From Cylindrodendrum hubeiense (taxonomy: Eukaryota > Ascomycota > Sordariomycetes > Hypocreales > Nectriaceae), in the NCBI GenBank assembly GCA_014621425.1, contig JAANBB010000451.1, positions 1 to 31,460 on the forward strand: 31,460 nucleotides of DNA, given 5' to 3'. A program made the position numbers and the translations under genes. Shown in pieces: positions 9,429-20,732 of this stretch (positions are counted from its first letter, which is position 1; the number at the start of each line of letters is the position of its first letter). The notes under the pieces were generated by a model. The model saw only the letters and a list, made by a program, of their open reading frames with translations, did not search any database and was not told the origin of the DNA.

Positions 9429-11434
9429 ATGGACACACCAGACGAGAAACAAGTGCAGACTTTGGATCTAAGCCAAAGTAGCCAAACTGGAGGCGATGGG
9501 CCGGAGTTGGAATGGACTGAGGAAGAGGAAAAATCCCTTGTTCGGAAGTATGTTTCTTCATTTGTGCATCGGATTCAAAAGCCTAACATATGAAAGGATT
9601 GACCTCATCATAATGCCGATTCTGGTGATTTCCTTCTTCAGTCTGCAGCTTGATCGCTCAAATATGTACGTGGTGACCCTACTACTTAAAAATTCAGAGC
9701 TGATGAGAGCAGCGGTAATGCGTTGACTGATTTCCTCCTGATGGATGTTGGTATAAGCCAAAACGAGTTCAACATTGGTCAACAACTTGTCGCAGTAGGA
9801 GTCCTCGTCCTAGAGGTAAGTTCCAAAACACTGCTCGTTCTAATCGCGCATGTCTATCTAACGCTTTTAAAGATTCCAAGCAACTTGATCTTGTATCGAA
9901 TTGGACCAGCACTCTGGATTGGAGGCCAGATCATTGCATGGTGAGGCGTTAACAATTCATGATCCGAATGTGGTCTTTCCGAGTCTAATCTACAACAGGG
10001 GTCTTGTCGCGACATTCCAAGCCTTCCAGAAAGGTCTCGGGCCAATTTTGGTAACCCGCTTACTGTTAGGGTACGTTTACTCCATTGCATCGTGATCGTG
10101 TACTGAGTCCACTAGCCTGTGCGAGTCGGGATTCATCCCAGCTAGCCTCTTCACCATCAGTCACTGGTACAAGAGAGATGAAATTAGCAAGAGATTTTCG
10201 TGGTTCTTCATGGGGAACTCTCTCGCAAGTGGTGCTTCTGGCCTAATTGCTTATGGAATGTAAGTCTTCAACCTATGTCCCAGTGCAACTCTCAGACAAG
10301 CATTAATGTTCAGATGACACATGAGAGGCGTTAGCAACTTGGCGGGGTGGCAGTGGCTTTTTTTGGTTCGTCAATATGTTATATCCATGAAAATAGGATT
10401 CAATGCTAACGCAAACAAGCTCGAGGGCATCTTCACCATTCTTGTTGGAATTTTATTTCTCGTCCTCTTCCCCAAGCAGGTTTCTCGCCCAGTTTCACTA
10501 TTAGGGATCAATTTCTTCACCGAACGTGAGACCCAGATTCTCAGTCAAAGGGTCTTACTTGACGACCCTTCCAAAGCGCGCGGGAAACAGCATGTTACCT
10601 GGAACGAGCTCAAAAGCGCTGTAAGTACACACGCCCCGCTCCAAAGGCTTAATATTAACCGACCTAGTTGACCAACTGGCGGCTTATACCGCACATCGTG
10701 TTGACCATCGCGGGTCTCTCTCCGTTGATAACCATGGCCTCATACGCTCCAACTCTCGTTGCTTCCTTCGGATTTGATCGTCTGAAGGCAAATGCCATGG
10801 TCTCTATCGGATGGTGGATTACGATTCCTGTCAGCATCTTCTGGGGGTGGGTTGCGTAAGTTACGGTTGCCTTTCCCCTCGTGCTTAGACTGTAACTGAT
10901 GAGATAGTGATCGAACCGGTTTGAGAGGTCCATTCGTGCTGGTGAACTTGCTACTGTTTTGGGGGTTCAACGTAAGTCTAATATGAGAATCCAAATGGAT
11001 GTTCAACTCTAATTTGGACCAGCTCGGCAACCGCCTGGTCATCAGCTCAGGCAATCAAAGCTTGCGGTTCGCCATGTTAGTATTGGCTATGGGGTTCTCT
11101 GGTGCCTGGCGTAAGTTGAATATCCATATCTTTGCAAACTGATTCAACTGACACATTCACAGATCCCTTAAACAGTTCATGGATGTCACTCAACTCCAAG
11201 TCGTCAGCCGAAAGGTCGATCAACATGGCGGTCGTTATCATGTCTGCCAGTTGTGCTGGAATAGTCGGCCCACAGTTGTTCCGACAAGATGATGCGCCTG
11301 ACTACAAGAAGGGTTGGACAATCATTGTGGGGCTGAGCGTTGCTGCTATAATTACCAGCATTGCAGCCATGCTCCAGTATTATTTCCTGAATGGCCGAAA
11401 GCTACGCAGAATCGGGCTCTCATACCTGTACTAG
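9429..11434 (+). CDS. MFS anion:cation symporter, Dal5/allantoate permease type, with a questionable exon 7
   Basis: Twelve exons: 9429-9547, 9597-9665, 9713-9815, 9873-9940, 9999-10070, 10116-10259, 10326-10365, 10420-10620, 10668-10855, 10908-10971, 11023-11110, 11163-11434 (475 aa). Landmarks are EEEKSLVRK-IDLIIMPIL, LDRSNIGNALTDF, the EIPSNLILYRIG helix, RLLLGLCESGFIPA, ISHWYKRDE, LAGWQWLFL-LEGIFTILVG and NLAG. Members import organic anions such as allantoate, nicotinate, pantothenate or, in AstA, sulfate. Oddity: with the normal acceptor TTCAG at 10313 the frame reads a TGA immediately, where the family has a Leu before HMRGV. The alternative acceptor GAG at 10325 keeps the frame but loses about four residues, and lies a more usual 19 nt from the only good branch site (TTAAT). 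The gene is otherwise intact, so it is either spliced with the weak acceptor or is a fresh nonsense allele. Confidence 0.75.
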
Positions 11435-11544
11435 GCGGACTGGCCTACACCAGATAGATATCATTGCAAGGTGTCCAATTCGTGGTTTCTAATCGGGAGC
11501 TGCGAGTTTTCATCCGTTGTATACAAACATAATTGCACCACCTT

Positions 11545-12689
11545 TCAAATATCGAATACAGAATAGAGCCCTTTTTCTTCCAAGCTCAGTTCCTCGTCAA
11601 TCTTTTCCCAAACCTCCTGTCTTGCGTTTTCATCATCACAGTAAGGCATCGCCTCAGCCACCCAAATACGGTTGATGTAATGACCCCCACCCTTTCCATC
11701 AGGAGAGCCGACACCTTGAATCTTCGGGTCTGGTCCAAGAGCGGGACTGGTAACAGCGTTGACGATTGCGAGACTGCCTTGCTGTGGGGTGATGGCTAGC
11801 TTACTAGCTAAAAATATGAAGAAATTCTTCGAATGTTTCTCTGCAAAGTTTTCTTTCACGTCTGGCCGGGGGTTGTTCCAAATCCCTGTGTTGACATAGC
11901 CTGGATTGATACCATTGATCGTGATGTGTTTCAATTTCTCATTGCGGAGCAGACGATGATGCATCTCCTTTACCCACATCTGATAATATAGCTTGTTGGT
12001 CCCATATGTTTCTCCTTGCATGCCCGGGCCACCATTGAAGTGTTCCAGGTCGTATATGCCAAAGAAATGGTAGCACGATGTAGTACAGACAATTCTTGGC
12101 TCAGAGCTTCGTGCCAAGGATGGAAGAAGTCGCAAGGTCAAGTACACGTGGGACAGAAAATTGATCTAACTTGTCAGTGTCGCTTCCCAGACCCGATTTC
12201 AATTATTCTACGCACCTGATGGCTAAATTCGAATCCATCTTTGGTGTAGATCGTTTTGCCGCTTGGTGGCGTAGCACTCACCCCAGCATTGTTGCACAAG
12301 ATATCCAGCGGACGCTGCGTGTCGAGCCACCTTTGAGAGATGTCGGCAATGCTTCTGAGATCTGTCAAGTCAACTTTCCACCATTCAATTGTTGAAGAAT
12401 GGCCTGCCGACTTGGCAATGCTCCTGCACTCTTCTTCTGCAGTTGAGGGGTGGGTCTCCGACTCTGGCGGCTCACGGCAAGCCAGGACAATGTTCGCACC
12501 CCATTTGGCGAACGTCTTGGCTGCCTCAAAGCCAATGCCGTTGTTGCCTCCCGTTATAAGAATCCACTTCCCCGTCAGGTCTGCATCTGGAACCTCTTTG
12601 CTGGTTAAAAGCGTGTTGTTGGTGCCTTTCAACGCATTGGTGAGTCTCCAGAAAAAGGCCGGCGATCGAGTCGATGGTGTTGTGGACAT
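11545..12689 (-). CDS. Short-chain dehydrogenase/reductase
   Basis: Two exons, 12689-12216 and 12165-11545, with a 50-nt phase-0 intron, give 364 aa. The Rossmann cofactor motif is TGGNNGIG (residues 46-53), the NNAG motif is at 133-136, the probable catalytic Ser is 188 (TTS) and the YxxxK pair is Tyr212/Lys216 (YGTNK). INPGYVNTG follows, as usual after the active site. It is a classical-type SDR resembling the retinol dehydrogenase/WWOX-like branch, and would oxidise an alcohol or reduce a ketone or aldehyde with NAD(P)(H). It converges with the Dal5-type carrier (110 bp apart) and lies behind the Rieske oxygenase on the same strand, so it may act on the same pathway. The substrate cannot be read from the sequence. 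Confidence 0.88.
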
Positions 12690-13085
12690 TTTCCTTCCTT
12701 CCGAGAGGATTGCGGAGATGTCTTTGCAGAATTGGTAATCTCAGACGAGATCTAGATGTGATAAGCAGCCGATTCTTGACACTGATTATGCCCAATGGTT
12801 GTACAGCTTGTCTTGACGCAGAGCAGCAAAATTGTTGATAGATTCAAGTTTGCGGGAAATTCTGCGTCCGGGTAAAGCTGGCAATCGAACGATGCGTATG
12901 GTGTGGGGGGGTCATGTGCTCTGCTCATTTCGTTATCATGTACGGAGTAGTTTCATATGGAAGGAACAATGTTACGGTGTGTTGGTGCAAGGATCTGTCA
13001 GACATTCCTCACGTAATCTTAATCGCCGACCAGATTGTCACAAAACAAATGCAGATGCCAATAATCTAATAAAATACTGCTCTCT
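12690..13085. other. Intergenic, promoter of the short-chain dehydrogenase
   Basis: About 396 bp with no supported gene. It contains a near match to the cluster word (CGAGATCT at about 12745) and a TACGGAGTA half-palindrome near 12944. Neither is strong evidence alone. Confidence 0.45.
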
Positions 13086-14426
13086 CTACCATGACAGCCC
13101 CTCAGCGGCAGCGGGGTTGGAAGAGTCACAAATACCGCGGCAGAAGGCCTCATCCTCCGCCGAAGACGCATCAACTGGGGCTCTGCGGGCAGGCCACCAT
13201 TCCGCTCCATGTTTCTTTTCTTCAGCAATGTGGTCATAGAGCATCTTCTTGACTATCCCCGCAACAAAGGTGACTGCCTCCTCAACTTCAGGGTGAAATG
13301 GGCCGGTCGTGAATGTGTCGCTGTTCAGGTTACTCTGTGCGCCGTTGGCTAACCACTTGTCCTCTGCCTCCACTTGACTGAAGAAGTCGAGTTTCTCCTT
13401 GAGTTCCTCGGGGGTTGATGTCTTGGATCGATACACTTCGTAGCGCATCAAGCTGGTAGTTGCCGAGGTTGGCACTATGGACATCATGTAAAAGAAAACT
13501 GGCCTGCAGGGCGTATTAGCTAAGTCAATCAACAACCAGTGCCAAGGATTACTGCAACTCACGTAATAGTGACCGAGGCGTTTGGGAATAAGTATGTTGG
13601 GCAGACTTCACTCTCCCGCTCGTCTCCTTCAGCTCCAAGATGCTCAACCCAGTACTTTTGGCAACCGTATATCATCTTCTTGTTGTTTCGGAAGAATGGC
13701 GCGAGACCAGGGTGGGCCGTAGGACAATGATAACACTACAGTGCGCCCGCGATTAATATTTCGAAGGGGAGTGTTGGATTGCAAATAAACCCACCTCATT
13801 ATAGTTCTCAATTAGAGTCTTCCAGTTGAATTTGCCTTCCATGGACCAGGTGTGGTCGTATTCATACTTGCTCATGTCGATTTTCTTCAGCCGAGGCTGC
13901 TCGTCGACACCGCCAAACTGCTCCTCCCAGCTCAAGGTTGGCTTTTCCGCAGTGTCTAAGTTGACCCAGAGGAATCCAAGAGCATCAATGTGCGTGTGCA
14001 CTGCAAAGAGGCCGTAGTCGCTCTTATTGAAATTCTCGACTTGGTCGAATCGTGGAGCCTTAGCCAGGTTCCCATTCATGCTGTACGACCATCCTGGATT
14101 CCTTATTAGCATGAGCGCCAAGTTTGGGGCTGGATACTGCTTATACCGTGATATTTGCACGACAATACTAGTGCCTTCCCCGCATCCTGGTGAACAATTG
14201 GGAAGGCTCTGTGACGACAGATGTTGAGGAACGCATTGATTTTGCCGGCACGGTCCTTGACGACAAAGAAAGGGTATCCCGCCATTTCGTAGCGAACATA
14301 CTTTCCCGTCTCATTGAATTGATGCGTGTGAGATACGAGTATCCATGATTTACTGAAAATGGCGCGCCGTTCTACCTGGTAGAAGGCCGGTTCGCGATAC
14401 CAGGAGGCTGGCAAGGTGCTCTGCAT
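13086..14426 (-). CDS. Rieske non-haem iron oxygenase, alpha-subunit type
   Basis: Four exons, 14426-14147, 14093-13795, 13735-13563 and 13503-13086, give 389 aa, the usual length of ring-hydroxylating and choline-monooxygenase-like subunits. The Rieske [2Fe-2S] ligands are Cys70-x-His72 and Cys90-x2-His93, separated by the canonical 17 residues (CRHRAF, CKYHG). The catalytic mononuclear iron site is NYNECYHCPTAHP, giving His196 and His201, with Asp299 (AEDKW) as the likely third ligand. The second intron falls exactly between NYNE and CYHC. It would hydroxylate or demethylate a substrate using O2 and electrons from a reductase; no reductase or ferredoxin is encoded in the window, so it must use one from elsewhere. 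The sequence looks closer to choline or glycine-betaine oxygenases than to naphthalene dioxygenases, but this is a judgement by eye. Confidence 0.88.
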
Positions 14427-14609
14427 GATTTCTTTTGCGCTTTCAGCTGAGTTAGATTACTTTGAGCGGTGCCAGATCATCAAGGGAGTTACAGTCCCTA
14501 TTAATACGGCCATCTATGCTAATCATTCATCCCATCTAGATCCTACAATGAGTGTTGTATGACGAGTCCGGAACGCGCGGGTTCCGGGTGAGGTAATCCA
14601 TTTCGTGGG

Positions 14610-14619
14610 TTCGGCCGAA
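14610..14619. promoter_or_regulatory. TTCGGCCGAA palindrome
   Basis: A perfect 10-bp palindrome with abutting CGG/CCG halves lies about 185 bp upstream of the oxygenase start. The same palindrome lies upstream of the sugar carrier at 17534-17543. A zinc-cluster binding site is possible but unproven. Confidence 0.3.
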
Positions 14620-14950
14620 ATATCCGCTGGCGCTGCACTTGGTTAGCCCAAGATAAGCTCTCAGACGTATCGCACTGTGGCGGGCGCACATTTGGGGAAG
14701 ATAAGGCGCGTGACCGGGAAATGTCCGCATCGCGCTGTGCGAGTGATGCTAATTACGTCTGCACCGCGCATCCCGAGTGGCAAGCATGATGCATTCAAAT
14801 TCAAAGCCAGGGAACAAAAGATACGTGTCACGCCGCAGCTCACAATCCTCGCAGTACCGAAATCTTGGCAAATTGTCTATCCAGGGAGACTTTCCGAGCT
14901 GCTGAAGCCTCGGTTCTCTGTGTATCACTCCGCCCGCACTCAATCGCTGC

Positions 14951-15052
14951 TGGACAGGGCTTTCGAGACGAGCCCGTAATTAATCGAGCAAGATGTATTT
15001 TTGGACGGGGCTTCCAAGACGACTCCGCAAAGAATCGACCAAGATGTATTGT
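14951..15052. repeat. Tandem repeat, two 51-bp copies plus a stub
   Basis: Copies at 14951-15001 and 15002-15052 both begin TGGAC(A/G)GGGCTT and end in AAGATGTATT; a third copy stops after TGGACATG. The period is 51 bp (17 codons), and both strands stay open through it, giving 17-residue repeats in silico. No start codon, splice context or family match supports translation. Confidence 0.75.
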
Positions 15053-15257
15053 TGGACATGCGCCTGGTACTGGACCATCCAAAGGAGTGAAAACAGGGAT
15101 ACAGACAGGGCGGCTACAGTGCCCATAGCTGCGAATGCAATGCGAAGTGATTTTATAGATCATGTAAAGCAGGGAAACGAGGCCCTCAACACTAAATACA
15201 CCAATCACGGTATGGAAAACTGGCTTCGCTATTCAAAAAAAAACTTCATTCCCAACT

Positions 15258-17197
15258 TCATTCATTGGAAGTAGTGTGGGAAAGCTTCCTCCTTTTGTCG
15301 CTCCCATCGTCGCCTCTCTCTCCCAGCTCAACTCCTTCCTTTCCATGATCACCAATAACAACACCATCTGTATAGATTATGCCGTCGAAAATCTCATCCA
15401 CCTCTTCTAGCGTCTTACCTTTGGTTTCAACAAAGAGCCAAATGACGATAATCAGAATCAATACGTTCCAGCCACCATTGATCGCATAGTATCTCCATGA
15501 AATCTTCTCAATGGCAATCGGAGCGGTATAGAGATTCAAAAAGCTAATCGCATAGCCGATAGCCTGGGCAACAACAACTCCATTGGCACGCTGTGAGTAT
15601 CGCAGCACCTCGGGAGGATATGTGTAAGCCATGATCATCCTTCTCTATGGTTAGCGTGATGCAAAAAGAATCTTGGAGAACTGGGAAACTGTACCAGCTT
15701 GTGGACACGGCGAAGAGGAACAACGCCACAACAACAATAGCTCCAATGGCATATCCCTTATTATCCGGATACACCTCCGTGAGGTGAGTTAGACCAGCGA
15801 GGGCACCAAATAATACGATAGTGGCTGATGTACCAGCGACTGTAAAACATATCAGCTTCGTTCATAATCATGGCACGGAACAGTGGGAATTACTCAATGG
15901 CTTGCGACGACCGACTCTGTCGATGATGAAGACGCCAGCCAAGCTAGAGAACGCTTTCCACAAGAGCAACCCCATATTGATCATTATTACCTCCCTTCGG
16001 TTGGCGATTCCAAAGCCCCTGATGATAAATGACGAGAAATAACTGCGGGTGGATATGAGTAAGATCCACATAGCAAATGCCACACCTAGAACTTACAGAA
16101 TCATATTTGCTCCAACAATTTGGTAGAAAATATTCATCAATACCGCAATTGTAAATCGTCTCAGATTTGGAGCTGCGATAAACCTAGTCAGTCACGTCCA
16201 ACATGGGATGTGGAAAATGCAAGGCCTACCAGGCGAAACTAGGTCCTTCCAACCTGCCCCATTTTTCTTCTCGTGTTCTAGAGCACCAAGAATCTCTTGT
16301 GTTTCAGCGATGACGATCGGATGCTGGCGGTCGTTGTTTGCGTGAAGTCTAGCGAGAATTTCGATGGCCTAATTGAGGGTCAGGTTTGTATCTTCGAAGA
16401 GTTGGAGGTGTCTCGTACCTCTTCTCTGCGGTCCTTGGCAAGGAGCCACCGGGGGCTTTCGTCGACGAATGGCAAAAGACAGAGGGAAATAATAGACGGC
16501 ACCGCTTCTCCCTAGAGGCCACATGTTAGTTGGTTCGTAACTCATATGACAAATACTCACAAGTACGATTCCCCTCCATGCCCAGTTGGATTCCTTGTCA
16601 TATATCCCCAAGATTATGCAAGCAACCAAAAATGCTGTAAATGGCACGGAAACCATGACGGATCCGGACAGAATTGCTCTGTACTTGGGTGAAGCCAGCT
16701 CCATGACCCACATGGGAGCAATAGAGCCGTTGATAATAGTAGCAAACCCAATAAGAAGGCGGCCGACGATGAACTGAGAAACTAGAGGGGGTTAGATGGG
16801 TTTCCGTTGGAATTCGATGTATCTGCGGCATTACTTACTCTTGGTCGCGGAGCCTTCGAGTATGACTCCAACAATGATGAGGATTGAACCCATTGCGAGG
16901 CCGGCCTTTCGTCCCCAGCGATCAACAACAGGTCCGACTAGTGGAGCGCCAACAATAGATCCGGCGCTGACAATGGCGGCATTGAGACCGATAAGGTCAC
17001 TATTCAGGTTAAAGTCTAGTCAGGGACGTCAGCGCGGTCCTCCAAGCCAGAACGGGATACCAACAGTCCAAATACGGCTGAACGGCATTGAGATTGTTAA
17101 TCATGCCCGCGTCGTAGGACAGAATGCAGATGTTCAGCATGGCCACCAACAAGATAAGCACGTGCGAGGCCACAGGCCCCAGTACAATCAGAGCCAT
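15258..17197 (-). CDS. MFS sugar transporter (sugar porter family)
   Basis: Nine exons: 17197-17065, 17015-16839, 16781-16561, 16511-16419, 16368-16230, 16172-16097, 16042-15894, 15839-15695, 15639-15258 (504 aa). All introns are 49-57 nt with GT/AG ends. Sugar-porter signatures are DRWGRK after TM2, DESPRWLL at residues 194-201, DRVGRRKP in the matching second-half loop, and VETKGKTLEEVDEIFDG (PETKGRT motif) after TM12. It has 12 TM helices and a plasma-membrane role in H+-coupled or facilitated uptake. The closest relatives by eye are fungal hexose/lactose-permease-like proteins; sugar porters also carry quinate, inositol and other polyols, so the substrate is open. Its promoter has a TTCGGCCGAA palindrome as in the oxygenase promoter. 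The long charged tail (residues about 465-504) is cytosolic. Confidence 0.88.
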
Positions 17198-18519
17198 GGT
17201 GAATGGAAAGGACGAATGTTTCTGGTCGATGGTAGATGGTCAAGAATAAGGTAGTAGCTTCATCGAGGCTAGAGTTCAGAGGCAGCAACAGGCTGTGGCT
17301 TATATTTATACTTGCCCCTTGCATCTTCCAGGGTACAAATGATGTCGGGCCTGAGCAAGACGCCGACGTCCTCTGTATCAATGCCTCCGCGGTGTCGACT
17401 CTCTGCACAGCTGAGATGTAGCAGGAATTGAAACAGGCCAGGGGTTCCGGCTCCCGTATCAGCAGTCGGCCAGGGGCTCGCTAGGTTTACGCCACGGACG
17501 CAGCATCGTGCGGGGAACAACAGTGCTCGGGACTTCGGCCGAACGCGGCGGTGCGGATCTTGAGTCCGGCACACGTAAGGTGGGCTTGGTGGGCTATGAT
17601 AAGCGTCACACTAAGATCCCGCGAATGATAAGCCTGAGATTTCCAAATGTGTATCTAGCGGTACGGGACGACGGTGACTTGGAGCTGCAGGTATCCACCT
17701 CTTCATGATAATAATAAAGGCATGATCCTCGTCATCCTTGGCAGTGACGGGTTATTATCCCGTATTCAATTCTGAAACTGTATTTGGCTTCACCAATTAT
17801 CAAGGCAAGGGCTTCCAGAGTTGAGATTACGCGACAACCGGCTCGGATTCACAATCTCAAGCTACATAAAACGGTACAACTAACGTGGACAATCGTATCT
17901 GAGTACTGATACCTCATTTGTCTCGTCATCATATCATGCCTTGATTCGACAACAGAAATTATAATTTCCAATGCCGCGTTGTCATTAGTAATGGTTTGCC
18001 CCTCTAGCGCCCAAACTTCGTTTTTACGAGAGTGGATGCTCTCTCTTTTGCCTTTCTCCCATGAGTGAACTTGGTGCCTGGTGTATTCCGTTGCATCGGT
18101 GTGGTCTTGGCAAAGGGCCGTGTCATGTCGGTATCATAACTTCACTCTATCATCCGAGAGGATATTCCCGGGTATATATGGGGGGTGTGCGAGCCGTACC
18201 GCTTATCTATTCATTTCATCCTTGATTAGATACACCATGGTTGGTTACAAAAATAGGATTTAACAAGAGAGTGAATAGCACAGCCACGTAATAATTCAAA
18301 TTTCCAGTAGCATGCAAAGTGAGAAGCTATGTAAAGATCTAAACCCGAATTGATAACAGAGAAATAGAGAGAACTCCCGCTGTCTAAACTAAAGCAAATA
18401 TCGACCAGCGATTGTAAATAGCGATGTACCTTATTTGCAGAACAAGATATCATTGTCAAGGTGCCATAAAACCTTTGCGATGCTGGCACCTCGATGCCAA
18501 CCAAGTATCTGCCGTTCGC
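17198..18519. other. Gene-free stretch, 1.3 kb
   Basis: This is the upstream region of the sugar carrier and the 3' side of the metallopeptidase. No gene is supported. TTCGGCCGAA lies at 17534-17543, a near match to the cluster word (CGGATCTTG) at about 17555, and a small hairpin-like ACGGGTTATTATCCCGT near 17747. Confidence 0.5.
17534..17543. promoter_or_regulatory. TTCGGCCGAA palindrome
   Basis: The second copy of the palindrome found before the oxygenase gene, here about 340 bp upstream of the sugar carrier start. Shared control is inferred. Confidence 0.3.
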
Positions 18520-20732
18520 TTACCAAAGCTCGCAAACAGGCTCCTTCTTAGGGCACTTAAACGCCTTGTTGAACTCGGCCGAGTTGCTCAACGTCAGCTT
18601 GATCCTCGCATCGTTCGGGCTATGCGTATCAGTACTCAGCAGCCCAAGCGCATCCGCGGGTTTAATGTTTTGGCACCACGTCTGCCCCCACTTGAGGAAA
18701 AACAATTGCTCGTGTGTAAACTTGTCGAGCCCCGGCAAGTTCTTCGCCTTGCCCTTCTTGCTCTCCCACTTCTTCCACGCCTCGAAGCTAGACACTACAC
18801 CTCCAGCATCTGCAATGTTCTCGCCCAGCGTCTGCTCCCCGTTTACATGAGCCTGTGTTCCGTCTGGCGCCATGATGGTGAACTTTTCGTATTGCTCAAT
18901 AAAGCACGTGGCCTTCTTGTTGAACGCCTTGATGGTGTCTTTGTCCCACCATGTTGTCAAATTTCCAGTCAAGTCGAACAGCCGCCCACTATTGTCGAAG
19001 CCGTGGGTGATCTCATGGCCGACAACACTTCCCATGCCTCCGTAAAGGATGTAAGATGGGAAATCAACGTCGTAAATCGGAAACTGCTGGAATCCGGCCT
19101 CCAGCTCTATCGCGTTTGATTGGGGCAAATAATACGCATTGGTCGTGACGGTGCTAAACTTGAACTGTGCCCTGTCGAAAGGCTTTCCGAGAGTCGCCCA
19201 CCTATTGCCTACATTCACCTTCCTGATAGCCAGCGCGTTGTCAACGTGTGAAAGGGTGATGTCTGCGTCGGCGTAGTATTCCTTCAGAAGGATCGGGTCT
19301 GTCAAATCCGGGTAACTTGGTAGCGCGATTTTGGGAAGAATAGCGCGGACCTTCTCAGCGGAGGCTTTCTTCACTTCATCGGAGGCCCATTCTCTCGTCT
19401 CAAGGCGCTCAAGGAAGGCATCCTTCAGGGTGTCCACAATCTGGGAGGTGAGTTTCTTGCTTTCAGGAGAATAGTTCTTGTCCAAGAAAAAGCGGGACAG
19501 GATCCATGTCAGGCCAAAGTCGTCGTCGCTGAGGTACGTGACGCAGCGTTTCCAGCGAGGCATAGGGCTCTCGGTATCTTGCCCGATTTGTCTTTGGATG
19601 AAGTTGGTGTATGCCTCCATCTCCTCAGACTCGATGTAGGGGGAGAGTGAGGTAATGGCCTGCCAAATGAAAAATGTTTGGATGACCTCGGATGGAGTCT
19701 TGGAGATGATCTGAGAGAGACTCTTGTAGTAGCTGCTACCCGCAAAGGTAACCTTCTTCGCCACATAACCCTCATTAGCCAACTGACCAACGACGTATTT
19801 GTAGTTGAGCTGCGGAGCGAGCTTCTGAATCTCAGCAAGAGAGGCCTTTGGCGAGGCTGCCTCCGGATCATAACCTGCCACCTCCTCTGCTCCGGCAGCT
19901 AGAGCCTCACGCACATTCCGTTGCAACTCCAGTACCTGTGTCATAAGGGCTGAGGCTTTCTTGGTGGTGATCTTCGCAGGGTGCACAGCAGCGATGAGGG
20001 TCGCAGCGAGTTCCAGATACTCTGAAGTATCTTCTTCGGCGGGGATGTAAATACCTGGTGGCTGTGTGATAGAGAGAATGGTATTGTTGGGTTGGTGCTG
20101 ATCCTGCACCTGCTCAATTTTCTGAGTGGTCTCAAAACCGAGACTCTCAAATATAGTCAGAGTCTTCCCCATGGCGGTAGCGTGATCATACGTCTGTCGT
20201 TCTGGGCTGTTGGACTCTGCAGTGACAGGGAAAGCCTCGACAATTTTGTCCACAAATGCCGCCAGGTACTTGAGTCCTTGTTCCTCCAGAGCTGAGTAGT
20301 TCATGCAGACATCGTAGGCCTCCTGGATCTTGGCGAAAGTTTCCTTGTCAGCCTTGGCTTCGTCCTCAGTCAAGTCGACCGTGATCCAGCCAGCATCTGA
20401 GCCAGAAGGGTATGGGCCCTCTAATATCTGCTTCAAGGCGTTCTTGACCCGTTCATCGAGCGCTCCGAGGACGTTGTTGGAGTTTTGGCCGGCAGGCACA
20501 TCGTTCTCAGCAGCCCAATTGCCGCACACGACTGTAAGGGTGTTTTAGTTAAAGTCACCAATGTGGTTGCAAATATCTGGAAGGGGCACTTACGTTGATC
20601 GAAATCCGTGCAAGGATCAATTTCAGTGTAGTTCGTGGCCAGGTTTGAGAGAATTTCCGATGCGAGGTGGATGCATGCCGGAGTCGTGCAAAGGTCGGTT
20701 GGCCTGGGGTCATAGGCGTTTTGTGGTGCCAT
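18520..20732 (-). CDS. M13 family zinc metallopeptidase (neprilysin/ECE-like)
   Basis: Two exons, 20732-20594 and 20531-18520, with a 62-nt intron, give 716 aa, near the 650-770 aa usual for M13. Zinc ligands are His552 and His556 in HEITH (catalytic Glu553) and Glu617 in ENIADAGG, with Asp621 supporting. Family landmarks include PCTDFDQ-LVCGNW at the intron junction, NAYYLPQSN, GGMGSVVGHE and the C-terminal CELW. These enzymes trim peptides of less than about 40 residues. The family is normally an ectoenzyme or secreted with conserved disulfides, and the cysteines are present here (CTTPAC, PCTDF, VCGN), yet the start MAPQNAYD carries no signal peptide or TM segment, and an in-frame stop lies just upstream. 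Either a 5' exon is missed or it leaves by another route. Confidence 0.9.

Larger units (their letters stand above)
14427..15257. other. Intergenic, promoter of the Rieske oxygenase
   Basis: About 830 bp between the oxygenase and the sugar carrier. It holds a TTCGGCCGAA palindrome (14610-14619) and a 51-bp tandem repeat (14951-15052). An open frame across the repeat lacks a proper ATG and resembles nothing known, so no gene is called. Confidence 0.5.

Noticed and set aside
10314..10317. TGA in the Dal5-type carrier read as selenocysteine or programmed readthrough
   Set aside because: Ascomycetes lack the selenocysteine machinery as far as known, and a simple alternative acceptor or mutation explains it.
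14840..15208. 122-codon minus-strand frame over the 51-bp repeat
   Set aside because: It starts at GTG, not ATG, has no family resemblance and is explained by an open-frame tandem repeat.
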